This document shows, one piece after another, positions 1-5,064 of a stretch of 5,484 bases of DNA. The stretch is from Methyloceanibacter sp. (GTDB lineage Bacteria > Pseudomonadota > Alphaproteobacteria > Rhizobiales > Methyloligellaceae), in NCBI GenBank assembly GCA_022865725.1, contig JALHTP010000307.1, positions 1 through 5,484 of the forward strand. Reading direction: 5' to 3'. The notes under the pieces are model-generated. The model had not been told where the DNA came from. It saw only the letters and a program-made list of their open reading frames with translations, and ran no database searches. The position numbers were made by a program, and so were the translations under genes. Position 1 is the first letter of the stretch. Each line of letters opens with the position of its first letter.

Positions 1-16
1 CCTGGCCGTCCCGCCA

Positions 17-36
17 CTGTGGCCGCGCAGCCACAG
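17..36. repeat. Perfect 7-bp inverted repeat, possible terminator remnant
   Basis: CTGTGGC (17-23) and GCCACAG (30-36) pair perfectly around the loop CGCGCA. The downstream tract AGCAAAGTCTTTCT is only partly T-rich, so this is at best a weak terminator of a gene left of the window, on either strand. No function is proven. Confidence 0.4.
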
Positions 37-146
37 AGCAAAGTCTTTCTAGCGAACCCACAAACAAAGAAATGCCCTTCCACGCCGGAATTGCTCTGCA
101 AGCCCTCGATCGTGGCCCGGATGCAACGGTCGCCCCAAAAATCCCA

Positions 147-175
147 CTGTCGTTTGATTGTCACAAGCGCGTCAT
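147..175 (+). promoter_or_regulatory. PHO-box-like array (three 11-bp-phased units), putative PhoB site
   Basis: Three heptamers start exactly 11 bp apart: CTGTCGT (147-153), TTGTCAC (158-164) and GCGTCAT (169-175). Against the known PHO-box unit CTGTCAT, with T or C accepted last, they match 6, 6 and 5 of 7. The 4-base spacers are TTGA and AAGC. The first two units form an 18-bp box of the classical geometry. PhoB dimers bind such direct repeats in place of a -35 element, and the candidate -10 starts 11 bp after the last unit. A phosphate-porin family gene lies downstream, which fits phosphate-starvation control. PhoB control is inferred from pattern and context only. Confidence 0.6.
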
Positions 176-186
176 TGCCCCCGAAA

Positions 187-192
187 TAGACT
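187..192 (+). promoter_or_regulatory. Candidate -10 element of the porin promoter
   Basis: TAGACT matches TATAAT at 4 of 6 positions. It begins 11 bp after the last PHO-like unit, the usual spacing in PhoB-activated promoters, where the box covers the -35 region. Transcription would start near 199 and give a leader of roughly 110 bases. No good -35 hexamer sits at the right distance, as expected for an activator-dependent promoter. Confidence 0.4.
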
Positions 193-240
193 GGTAAGAC
201 GTCCCGCAAGGAAGCTTACTCAAAAACACGCCTGCAAACC

Positions 241-261
241 GGGGAACAGTAGAATTTCCCC
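241..261 (+). other. Small hairpin in the porin leader
   Basis: GGGGAA (241-246) pairs with TTCCCC (256-261) around a 9-base loop. A second, weaker stem, AACGA (269-273) with TCGTT (289-293), ends 8 bases before the ribosome binding site. Both could stabilise the mRNA leader or affect translation. Neither has a T-run, so they are not terminators. Confidence 0.3.
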
Positions 262-300
262 ATCGCAGAACGATTTAGCCAAACAGCGTCGTTAACAAGT

Positions 301-309
301 GGAGAGGGG
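301..309 (+). promoter_or_regulatory. Ribosome binding site that sets the porin start
   Basis: GGAGAGGGG lies immediately before the ATG at 311, with GGAG six bases from it. An upstream in-frame GTG at 299 directly abuts this site and has no ribosome binding site of its own. The ATG at 311 is therefore the better start. Confidence 0.8.
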
Positions 310-310
310 C

Positions 311-1951
311 ATGATCGGAGGACTGGGAAAACTTAGCCGCTATCTGCTCGCGGGAGCGGGCATTATCGGCCTTATGGCGTCTGGGGCTCCAGAGGCCAAA
401 GCGCAAAATATGCAAGAGATTCAAGCGCAGATCAACGCGATGCAGGACACCATCAAGGCGCTGCAGAAGCAAGTGCAGGACGCCAAATCGCAGGCCGCCG
501 CCGCGAACACTGCCGCAGCCAATGCCAGCGGCAGCGATCTCGACCTCAAGGTCAAGTGGAAGGGTGCGCCGGAACTCTCGAGTGGCGATGGCAAGTTTAA
601 GATCAAGGTTCGGGGCCGACTCGAGACGGACTACAACAATGTCAATCAGGACACGCCAATCACCGGCTTTCCCGATGTATCGGCGACTGAGTTGCGTCGT
701 GCGCGTCTCGGTGTCGAAGGCATTCTGTTCTTCGACTGGAAATACGTCTTGGAGGTCGATTTCGCCAACGACTCTGTCAGTATGAAGGATGCCTATCTGC
801 AATATCAGGGTTTCAAGATCTCTGACGAACCGTTGCTCTTTCGAATCGGCAATTTTAAAACGCCAAACACGTTCGAGGATGAAACCAGCGATCGCTTCGT
901 CGACACCATGGAGCGGGCAGCCTTCATCAACGCCTGGGACATCGAGCGGCAGATCGGCTTCATGACCGCATACTACGCGCCTCATGTGAACCTTGCGGCG
1001 GGCATTTTCGGCCAACGGTTTGCTTCAACTACGAATGCTCCGCTCTTTACCGGCTTCAACGGGGACGAGGATACGACCTTTGCTGCGCGCGTTGGATGGG
1101 CTCCCATCAATCGAGAAGTCAACAGCGTGACTCAGGTTCTGCATGTCGGCGGCAGTTACAGGCTCCGCGAAGCTGGCGATGACCAGCCGTACTTCCAGTA
1201 CGGCCCCAGGGCAAAGGGTGCCGATCTTAATCTCGCCAATGCCCCCATCAACACGGGCCGCATTGGCGAGGAAGATACCTTCTGGGGTCTTGAGGCTGCC
1301 GGTCTTTGGGGACCTTTCTCCCTTCAAGGCGAATACGCGCGTCTCAACGTCGATCTTCCTGGCGGATCCCTTATCCGCAGCAACAACTCGGTGGGCACGC
1401 CCTCGGCTCTGAACCCCTTCATCGGCGTACCTAATCCGGAATATACCGGCTGGTATATCGAAGGCAGCTGGTTCTTCGGCGGCCACAAAACTTATAAAAA
1501 CGAGGGCGTATGGGATCGGCCGGTCGTCAATAATCCGATGTTCCATGGCAGCGGCGGCTGGGGTGCATTGCAGATCGTCGGCAAATACGACGTGCTCGAC
1601 ATGGGCGACAGCGAGAACCTAGTTCCGGCCGGTTTCCAAGGCGGCACGAATTTGAACTTCGTGGGCGCATGCGCAATCACACCGCTCTTCCCAGGTGTAA
1701 ACGCTGTCCCGGCTGACGCCAGCGCCAACCCGGGCAAAGTAGCCGAGTGCGGCGATATGAAAACCTGGGTCGTCGGCGTGAACTGGTGGATGACCCCTTA
1801 CATGCGGCTCATGTTCAACTACGCCGAGTCTGACCTCAGTGGTTATCCGACCACGCCCGCGGGATCAGGAACGAACCTGATCGAGGCAAAGAACGGGTTT
1901 GATGGGGCGACGGTGAGAGGCTTCGGCATGCGCGCCCAAGTCGATTGGTAA
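311..1951 (+). CDS. OprO/OprP-type outer-membrane porin
   Basis: Outer-membrane beta-barrel porin of the phosphate-selective Porin_O_P family. From the ATG at 311 it has 546 residues. A signal peptide runs over residues 1-31, with cleavage likely after AKA. Residues 34-55 form a short coiled coil with hydrophobic residues in 3-4 spacing (M34, I37, I41, M44, I48, L51, V55), followed by an Ala/Asn-rich linker. The barrel begins near residue 96. Family hallmarks are ELRRARLGVEG (127-137), DWKYVLEVDF, KDAYLQYQGF, RIGNFKTPNTFEDETSDRF (178-196) and MERA (200-203). The last strands are MTPYMRLMFNYAESDL (494 on) and a C-terminus ending in Trp, as barrel-assembly signals do. The only two cysteines, C454 and C480, flank one loop and may form a disulfide. 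Family members take up phosphate or polyphosphate, but some carry other anions; the channel residues cannot be assigned by eye. It has its own terminator, and the upstream PHO-like box supports phosphate control. Confidence 0.92.
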   Translation: MIGGLGKLSRYLLAGAGIIGLMASGAPEAKAQNMQEIQAQINAMQDTIKALQKQVQDAKSQAAAANTAAANASGSDLDLKVKWKGAPELSSGDGKFKIKVRGRLETDYNNVNQDTPITGFPDVSATELRRARLGVEGILFFDWKYVLEVDFANDSVSMKDAYLQYQGFKISDEPLLFRIGNFKTPNTFEDETSDRFVDTMERAAFINAWDIERQIGFMTAYYAPHVNLAAGIFGQRFASTTNAPLFTGFNGDEDTTFAARVGWAPINREVNSVTQVLHVGGSYRLREAGDDQPYFQYGPRAKGADLNLANAPINTGRIGEEDTFWGLEAAGLWGPFSLQGEYARLNVDLPGGSLIRSNNSVGTPSALNPFIGVPNPEYTGWYIEGSWFFGGHKTYKNEGVWDRPVVNNPMFHGSGGWGALQIVGKYDVLDMGDSENLVPAGFQGGTNLNFVGACAITPLFPGVNAVPADASANPGKVAECGDMKTWVVGVNWWMTPYMRLMFNYAESDLSGYPTTPAGSGTNLIEAKNGFDGATVRGFGMRAQVDW

Positions 1952-1991
1952 AACTGGTACAGCGGAACCAATAGTCCCCTCCGCTTCCAGA

Positions 1992-2025
1992 CCGCCGCCC
2001 CTACACCGAGGGGCGGCGGTTTTTT
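1992..2025 (+). terminator. Rho-independent terminator of the porin gene
   Basis: A perfect 10-bp GC-rich stem, CCGCCGCCCC (1992-2001) with GGGGCGGCGG (2010-2019), encloses an 8-base loop and is followed by six T residues. It lies 40 bases after the porin stop codon and should isolate that transcript from the next gene. Confidence 0.93.
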
Positions 2026-2047
2026 CTTGTCCGCTTTTTCCACGCTT

Positions 2048-2071
2048 GGACCACGGTCCGGCCCACGGTCC
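2048..2071. repeat. Tandem CCACGGTCC repeat overlapping a GGACC palindrome
   Basis: CCACGGTCC occurs at 2051-2059 and again at 2063-2071, a 12-bp period with GGC between. The first copy is also half of the inverted repeat GGACC-AC-GGTCC (2048-2059). It lies about 160-185 bases upstream of the small secreted gene and could be an operator or only decayed sequence. Confidence 0.4.
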
Positions 2072-2233
2072 CTGCCACTCGGAAGGCCGTTAGCGAATCT
2101 CCTGTTGCGCGACCGCCACAGTCAGCCCGGAACGTTCAGCGATTCCTCAAGCGTAGCAATGCGTTAACCGGCCTCTGCACAAGCTTGCATTGCGTCGGTC
2201 CTTAAGCCATCCTAGTCGGGCGGAGAACTCTCT

Positions 2234-2587
2234 ATGCGCAGGCTGCTTGCCATTGCCGGACTGATGGCCGCGCTGTTTTTTGGCAGCGGAGAGGCGCTTG
2301 CCTTTCAGGAGACCGCGGCGCCGCCACCCGCGGATATCCCGCAAGCCATTCCCGACGCGCACGCGCTCCAGCTTGGCACGCCGAGTGCGCCCAATGCCGG
2401 TCCGCAGGCCAAGGGCGGCGGGGTGAAGCTGTTCGGCTATACCGTGCTGCCCAAGCTCAATTTCGGCCTTGATGTGCTCTATGGCCAAGACCAGCAGCAA
2501 TTGCAGCTGGGGGGTCCGGACGGGATCGATACGCTCGAGGAGAATGGCGACGTCACCGTCCTCGGCAAGGTCAAGCGCCGCTTCTAG
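2234..2587 (+). CDS. Small secreted protein of unknown function (117 aa)
   Basis: I do not recognise a named family. The start is well supported by GGAG at 2222-2225, eight bases before the ATG. Residues 1-23 look like a Sec signal peptide: Arg-Arg, then a hydrophobic core, with a possible cut after ALA at 23. The mature part begins with a Pro/Ala-rich, probably disordered stretch (24-60). A compact, more ordered segment follows (about 63-88, VKLFGYTVLPKLNFGLDVLYG). A Gln-rich piece, QDQQQLQL, comes next, and the basic tail ends GKVKRRF. The protein is probably periplasmic. A weak -35-like TTGCAT (2185-2190) with CATCCT (2208-2213) may be its promoter. The stop codon TAG touches a dispersed palindromic repeat, so the repeat may have shaped the C-terminus. 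pcs follows after 86 bases and might share the transcript. Confidence 0.75.
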   Translation: MRRLLAIAGLMAALFFGSGEALAFQETAAPPPADIPQAIPDAHALQLGTPSAPNAGPQAKGGGVKLFGYTVLPKLNFGLDVLYGQDQQQLQLGGPDGIDTLEENGDVTVLGKVKRRF

Positions 2588-2635
2588 AGCATGATCCGGA
2601 AAAGTGGCACCCGGTTTTCCGAAAAGATCATGCTC
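2587..2635. repeat. Dispersed palindromic intergenic repeat of Hyphomicrobiales
   Basis: The outer arms GAGCATGATC (2587-2596) and GATCATGCTC (2626-2635) pair over 10 bp. The inner arms CGGAAAA (2597-2603) and TTTTCCG (2615-2621) pair over 7 bp around an 11-base loop. AAAA (2622-2625) bulges out on the right. I recognise this AGCATGATCCGGAAAA / TTTTCCGAAAAGATCATGCT pattern as a very common repeat between genes in Bradyrhizobium-like genomes, similar in kind to RIME elements. It has no T-run, so any effect would be on mRNA stability rather than termination. The G of the preceding stop codon is the first base of the left arm. Confidence 0.85.
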
Positions 2636-2673
2636 CAACTGAAAGCCCGGCCGCTGCGTCACGCCACACCCGC

Positions 2674-3354
2674 ATGATCGCGCGCCTCGGCGCCGCTTCG
2701 GTGCATCTCCTGACCGCAAGCGGAGCGGTGCTCGCGCTGCTCGCGCTCCGCGCCGTGCATGACGGCGACTGGCAGATGATGTTCGTCTGGCTGAGCGCGG
2801 CCCTCGTCGTCGACGCCGTTGACGGCCCGCTCGCCCGCCGGCTTGCGGTCACGACCGTCTTGCCGCGCTTCAGCGGCGAGCGTCTCGACCTGATCGTCGA
2901 CTACCTCACTTATGTCGCCGTGCCGGCCTTTGCGTTGACCGAGGCACAGCTTTTGCCGGAAGCAGCGCGCCTGCCGGCGGCGGCTGCCATCCTCCTATCC
3001 AGCCTGTTCCATGTCGCCGATCTCAAGAGCAAGACGGAGGAGGGCTATTTCGTCGGCTTCCCGGCGATCTGGAACATCATCCTGCTCTATCTCTTCGCGC
3101 TCAACTTCCCGCCTTACGTCTCGCTTGCCATCGTCGCCATCTTCGTTCTCCTCACCTTCGTGCCAATGCTTTCGGTGCATCCCTTCCGCGTGGCGCGCTT
3201 GCGGCCATTCACCTGTCTCGTCACCGCGCTGTGGGCCGGAGCTGCCGCCCTTGCCATCGCCAACCCCTTTCCTTCGCCGCTCTGGGTGCAGGCGCTTATG
3301 ATCTTGACCGCGCTCTATCTCGCAGGCGTCGGCCTCTACCGTTCGCTTGCCTGA
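2674..3354 (+). CDS. pcs: Phosphatidylcholine synthase (Pcs)
   Basis: Inner-membrane enzyme that joins choline to CDP-diacylglycerol, giving phosphatidylcholine and CMP. The 226 residues carry the CDP-alcohol phosphotransferase signature: D47, then D50-G51-x2-A54-R55, twelve residues, G68-x3-D72-x3-D76. The 12-residue gap before the second glycine is the spacing known for bacterial Pcs; most family members have eight. The Pcs-like segment EEGYFVGFPAIWN lies at 122-134. The rest is strongly hydrophobic with about seven or eight membrane segments, and the length is close to the roughly 240 residues usual for Pcs. The acidic residues of the motif should bind the divalent metal and substrates. 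The ATG at 2674 has no visible Shine-Dalgarno sequence, yet the N-terminus (LGAASVHLLTASGAVL) matches the normal start region of the family, and no other start codon is better. A CDP-alcohol transferase of other specificity is possible but less likely. Confidence 0.9.
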   Translation: MIARLGAASVHLLTASGAVLALLALRAVHDGDWQMMFVWLSAALVVDAVDGPLARRLAVTTVLPRFSGERLDLIVDYLTYVAVPAFALTEAQLLPEAARLPAAAAILLSSLFHVADLKSKTEEGYFVGFPAIWNIILLYLFALNFPPYVSLAIVAIFVLLTFVPMLSVHPFRVARLRPFTCLVTALWAGAAALAIANPFPSPLWVQALMILTALYLAGVGLYRSLA

Positions 3355-3378
3355 CGCACGAAATACGCTGAAGCCGTC

Positions 3379-3409
3379 TTGACCAGGGACGGGGATTTCC
3401 CGCTAAACT
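3379..3409 (+). promoter_or_regulatory. Possible sigma-70-type promoter before the TerC-type gene
   Basis: TTGACC (3379-3384) resembles a -35 element and TAAACT (3404-3409) a -10, but the 19-base spacer is longer than ideal. It would start transcription near 3416, about 57 bases before the gene. No terminator separates pcs from this gene, so read-through from pcs is equally possible. Confidence 0.35.
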
Positions 3410-3472
3410 ACGAGCTCGAACCAGCACAAGCGCAACCGCACCCCACCCCCGTCTGATTCAACCGCCCACCGC

Positions 3473-4225
3473 ATGCTCATCGACTGGCTAACCAACCCTG
3501 ATATCTGGGCAAGCTTCATTGCCTTGAGCGCGATGGAGATCGTGCTCGGCATCGACAATGTCGTGTTCATCTCCTTGTTGGTGTCGCGCCTGCCGCAAGA
3601 GAGGCGGCTGATGGCGCGGCGCATCGGCCTATCGCTGGCGCTCATCTTCCGCGTCATCATGTTGGGCGGCATCGCCTTCATCATTCATCTCACGACGCCG
3701 ATCGTGAGCGTCGCCGGCTACGATTTCTCCTGGCGCGACCTCATCCTCATTGCCGGCGGCCTGTTTCTCCTGGTCAAGGGCACGCGCGAGATCCATCAGG
3801 ACATCGAAGGCGACGAGGAGGAGGGCGGGGCCTCCCGCGTCGCCGACACGATGGTCTCGGCCATTCTCCAGATCGCGGTGATCGACCTCGTTTTCTCCAT
3901 CGATTCGATCATCACCGCGGTCGGCATGGCCGAGCATGTGGAGGTGATGATCGCCGCGGTCGCTGTCGCCATTATCGTGATGTATTTCGCATCCGAGCCC
4001 GTCGCCCATTTCATCGAGCGCCATCCCACCACGAAGATGCTCGCGCTCTCCTTCCTGCTCCTGATCGGGGCCGCGCTCATCGCCGACGGCATGCATTTCC
4101 ACATCCCGCGCCAATATATCTACTTCGCCATGGCCTTTGCCGCCGCGGTCGAGGTGGTCAATGTTCTGGCCTCGCGCAAACGGCGCGCCGCGAAGGCCAA
4201 GGCGAAACCGCAGACCGAGGGCTGA
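3473..4225 (+). CDS. TerC-family (YgdQ/YoaE-like) integral membrane protein
   Basis: A 250-residue inner-membrane protein of the TerC superfamily, whose characterised bacterial members are linked to manganese efflux or tellurium resistance. The family signatures are clear. MEIVLGIDNVVF (21-32) and IDLVFSIDSI (137-146) are the two internally similar acidic membrane motifs, with E22, D28, D138 and D144 as likely metal-handling residues. ADGMHFHIPRQYIYFAM (204-220) completes the pattern, with D205. About seven membrane segments are visible. A very acidic loop, QDIEGDEEEGG (109-119), lies between the halves, and the protein ends in a basic Lys/Arg/Ala tail (235-246). Length and layout match E. 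coli YgdQ rather than the longer YoaE, which adds CBS and CorC-type domains; those are absent here. The ATG at 3473 fits homologous N-termini (WLTNPDIWASF) although no ribosome binding site is visible. The transported ion is not shown by the sequence. Confidence 0.88.
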   Translation: MLIDWLTNPDIWASFIALSAMEIVLGIDNVVFISLLVSRLPQERRLMARRIGLSLALIFRVIMLGGIAFIIHLTTPIVSVAGYDFSWRDLILIAGGLFLLVKGTREIHQDIEGDEEEGGASRVADTMVSAILQIAVIDLVFSIDSIITAVGMAEHVEVMIAAVAVAIIVMYFASEPVAHFIERHPTTKMLALSFLLLIGAALIADGMHFHIPRQYIYFAMAFAAAVEVVNVLASRKRRAAKAKAKPQTEG

Positions 4226-4278
4226 TTTTGGCCGGCTCGCAAATTACCTTAACTTTGTCACGCAATTTGCTTGGCATA

Positions 4279-4302
4279 GCCCAAGTTTGACCTAGTTTGG
4301 GC
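4279..4302. promoter_or_regulatory. Inverted repeat in the promoter region of the small periplasmic gene
   Basis: GCCCAA (4279-4284) and TTGGGC (4297-4302) form a 6-bp inverted repeat 12 bases apart. A -35-like TTGACC (4287-4292) lies between the arms, and a weak TTGGCA (4271-4276) with TAGTTT (4293-4298) overlaps them. This placement would suit an operator, but no regulator can be named. Confidence 0.3.
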
Positions 4303-4340
4303 CAGCCTATCGGCCTCTTATCCGTCAGTTTGAAGACACA

Positions 4341-4348
4341 AGGGGAAG
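4341..4348 (+). promoter_or_regulatory. Ribosome binding site that sets the start at 4351
   Basis: AGGGGAAG sits just before the ATG at 4351. The frame stays open to a TTG at 4297, but that codon has no such site, and using it would place 18 polar and mixed residues before an otherwise perfect signal peptide. Confidence 0.75.
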
Positions 4349-4350
4349 CG

Positions 4351-4740
4351 ATGAAGATCGGAGCATTTGCATTGGCCGCTGGGCTCGCTCTCACGGCAAC
4401 CGCGGCTCTTGCCGAGCCAACGGCGCTGGCCGGCGATGAGCTGCGCCAGGCCATCAGCGGCAAGACCGTCTATCTCAACATCTCGGGCTTCGAGCTGCCC
4501 ATCCGTTACGCCGCCAATGGCCACATGACGGGCAAAATGAGCACCGTTGCCGCGAGCTTCTCGCGGGGCGACGGCGCCCAGGACCACGGCAAATGGTGGG
4601 TCGCGGCCGACCAGCTCTGCCAGCAATGGACCAGCTGGATGGACGGCAAGTCCTATTGCTACAGGCTGACGCACGACGGCGCGGCCGTGCATTGGGTACG
4701 CAACGACGGCCATTCGGGCACCGCGCGGATCGGGGGCTGA
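4351..4740 (+). CDS. Small periplasmic protein of unknown function (129 aa)
   Basis: A secreted protein with a clear signal peptide (residues 1-21, cut after ALA). The mature part of about 108 residues starts with a DELRQAISGKTVYL segment (29-42), typical of small alphaproteobacterial periplasmic proteins where a short helix precedes a beta-rich fold. The core carries GKWWV (80-84), LCQQW (89-93), W96 and YCYRL (102-106), ending in a glycine-rich WVRNDGHSGTARIGG. The two cysteines, C90 and C103, could form a disulfide. The alternating aromatic and small residues suggest a small beta-barrel or sandwich. I have a sense of similar hypothetical proteins in Hyphomicrobiales but cannot assign a family name; DUF995 was considered and is not secure. 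The gene stands alone, 125 bases after the TerC-type gene, with its own terminator. Confidence 0.85.
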   Translation: MKIGAFALAAGLALTATAALAEPTALAGDELRQAISGKTVYLNISGFELPIRYAANGHMTGKMSTVAASFSRGDGAQDHGKWWVAADQLCQQWTSWMDGKSYCYRLTHDGAAVHWVRNDGHSGTARIGG

Positions 4741-4782
4741 GGCCACTTTCAGCGTCGATCTAATGATCTTATTCTGAACTAG

Positions 4783-4818
4783 AGAGCCGCCTTCGAGGCG
4801 GCTCTTCGCTTTCTTGTT
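4783..4818 (+). terminator. Probable Rho-independent terminator
   Basis: A perfect 10-bp stem, AGAGCCGCCT (4783-4792) with AGGCGGCTCT (4796-4805), closes a UUCG-like loop. It is followed by the T-rich but interrupted tract TCGCTTTCTTGTT. It lies 42 bases after the stop of the 129-residue gene and should end that transcript. Confidence 0.8.
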
Positions 4819-4870
4819 GAGCTCAGGATGAGCGTAGCGGGCGTCCCCATCGTTGCGCGAATGTCACAAG

Positions 4871-4917
4871 GTGCGGGCCGCACGCGGACTTCAACCGGCG
4901 GACGCTTGCCGGTGAAG
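4871..4917. repeat. Two adjacent hairpin-forming palindromes
   Basis: GTGCG (4871-4875) pairs with CGCAC (4879-4883) around GGC. Six bases on, CTTC-A-ACCGGC (4889-4899) pairs with GCCGGT-GAAG (4908-4917) around an 8-base loop, with one bulged A. There is no T-run. They lie between the terminator and the pentapeptide gene and may be remains of an intergenic repeat or part of a structured leader. Confidence 0.45.
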
Positions 4918-4924
4918 CGGCGTT

Positions 4925-4938
4925 TGCACTAGAGTGCA
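4925..4938. promoter_or_regulatory. Perfect 14-bp palindrome, candidate operator
   Basis: TGCACT (4925-4930), AG, AGTGCA (4933-4938) is perfectly symmetric. It has the size expected for a dimeric helix-turn-helix repressor site. It is not a CIRCE element, whose GCACTC/GAGTGC arms are nine bases apart. It lies about 90 bases before the proposed start of the pentapeptide gene. Confidence 0.4.
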
Positions 4939-4940
4939 TC

Positions 4941-5064
4941 CCTTCGTTGTGTACCGTCTGCTGTTGCGTATTGCCGTTTCTAGTAGCGTTCGTGTGAGTT
5001 GCGTTTGTAGTTCGTTGCGTGCGTGGCGTTGTCCGCAGATTCGAAACATGTCGAGACGTTGCGT
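4941..5064 (+). repeat. A-poor, GT-rich leader with four GTTGCGT copies
   Basis: GTTGCGT occurs at 4963-4969, 4998-5004, 5014-5020 and 5058-5064, with related pieces such as CGTTCGT nearby. From 4941 to 5034 only 6 of 94 bases on this strand are A, unlike the rest of the window. The copies are irregularly spaced and the last lies inside the pentapeptide reading frame. No known element was recognised. Confidence 0.5.

Larger units (their letters stand above)
1..310. other. Intergenic region upstream of the porin gene
   Basis: No convincing gene lies here. The + frames are broken by stops (for example a TAG at 187-189 in frame 1), and what they encode resembles no family I know. The stretch holds an inverted repeat at 17-36, a PHO-box-like array at 147-175, a candidate -10 at 187-192 and two small leader hairpins (241-261 and 269-293) before the ribosome binding site of the porin. 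A minus-strand frame stays open from a GTG at 164 to the window edge; I consider it unproven. Confidence 0.6.

Noticed and set aside
1..164. Minus-strand frame open from GTG at 164 to the window edge
   Set aside because: It has about 54 codons, no well-placed ribosome binding site and no family I recognise, and it overlaps the PHO-like site. The missing left flank would be needed to settle it.
275..1015. Long minus-strand open frame (246 codons) across the porin
   Set aside because: It is antisense to clear Porin_O_P motifs and has no family-like sequence; long antisense frames are normal in GC-rich DNA.
2147..2719. Minus-strand frame (190 codons) over the small secreted gene
   Set aside because: The + strand has a ribosome binding site and signal peptide; the minus frame runs through the dispersed repeat and looks like noise.
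3355..3472. Manganese (yybP-ykoY) riboswitch before the TerC-type gene
   Set aside because: TerC genes can carry one, but the 118-base gap lacks the paired conserved loops; only a short CGGG/CCCG hairpin (3390-3402) is present.
3629..4114. Minus-strand frame rich in Asp, Glu and His
   Set aside because: It is the antisense of the hydrophobic TerC-type protein; the composition is a by-product of that.
4244..4261. Second PHO box (TTGTCAC at 4255-4261)
   Set aside because: The heptamer 11 bp upstream is TTACCTT, which does not match, and no unit follows in phase.
4925..4938. CIRCE heat-shock operator
   Set aside because: The GCACT/AGTGC arms are similar, but CIRCE has nine bases between its arms and this palindrome has two.
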